DNA of 64,000 nucleotides from Apostichopus japonicus (Eukaryota; Echinodermata; Holothuroidea; Aspidochirotida; Stichopodidae), in NCBI RefSeq assembly GCF_037975245.1, contig NC_092583.1:2411264-2475263 (forward strand). Reading direction: 5' to 3'. The notes under the pieces are model-generated. The model was given only the letters and a program-made list of their open reading frames with translations, was not told where the DNA came from and made no database searches. The translations under genes were made by a program, and so were the position numbers. Each line of letters opens with the position of its first letter. Positions within the stretch are counted from its first letter, which is position 1. This document shows, piece after piece, positions 63,896 through 64,000 of the stretch.

Positions 63896-64000
63896 ACATC
63901 ATGAGTAGTATACATGATTTATAATTACATTGTAGGTGATCTATTACAATATATAACACCTAACAATAAACATTAATTTTTCATATTATGATACATTAAC

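Overview
This is a window from a eukaryotic nuclear genome: AT-rich and intron-rich, with gt-ag introns, tRNA-derived SINEs, several MITE-like inverted-repeat elements, a satellite array and abundant microsatellites. No mitochondrial, bacterial or viral gene was recognised. The protein matches (metazoan KRIT1, ZC3H15 and ALS2, plus a DED/death-domain protein with a propeller-like N-terminus) point to an invertebrate animal. An invertebrate deuterostome, perhaps an echinoderm, is my best guess, but the sequence alone does not prove it. Gene models were assembled by hand from open frames, splice sites and phase agreement; there is no transcript evidence.

Layout. 1-6.2 kb: gene-free, with a SINE, dispersed repeats and poly-G/C tracts. 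6.2-10.1 kb: tandem array of a 326-bp satellite with diverged monomers at its right edge. 10.7-13.5 kb: gene-free. 13.6-21.7 kb, minus strand: a complete ten-exon ZC3H15 (DFRP1) gene of about 430 residues. 21.7-28.1 kb: gene-free, with repeats, a 280-bp tandem duplication and two inverted-repeat elements. 28.2-34.7 kb, plus strand: a six-exon gene whose reading phase holds through every junction, encoding about 630 residues with a beta-propeller-like region, a death-effector-like domain, a coiled coil and a C-terminal death domain. 34.7-40.4 kb: repeats, including a tRNA-like SINE with an inverted tail. 40.4-52.9 kb, plus strand: KRIT1 (CCM1) in fifteen exons covering the NPxY/F motifs, ankyrin repeats and FERM domain; the N-terminal Nudix-like part was not found. 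52.9-61.7 kb: convergent 3' regions of KRIT1 and ALS2 with several inverted-repeat elements. 61.7-63.2 kb, minus strand: the last three exons of ALS2 (alsin), the end of the VPS9 domain; the rest lies beyond the window.

The four genes do not form an evident pathway. The most notable items are the propeller-DED-coiled-coil-DD gene, a KRIT1 intron minisatellite built from the preceding exon/intron boundary so that a consensus 5' splice site is repeated about 27 times, and the 326-bp satellite.
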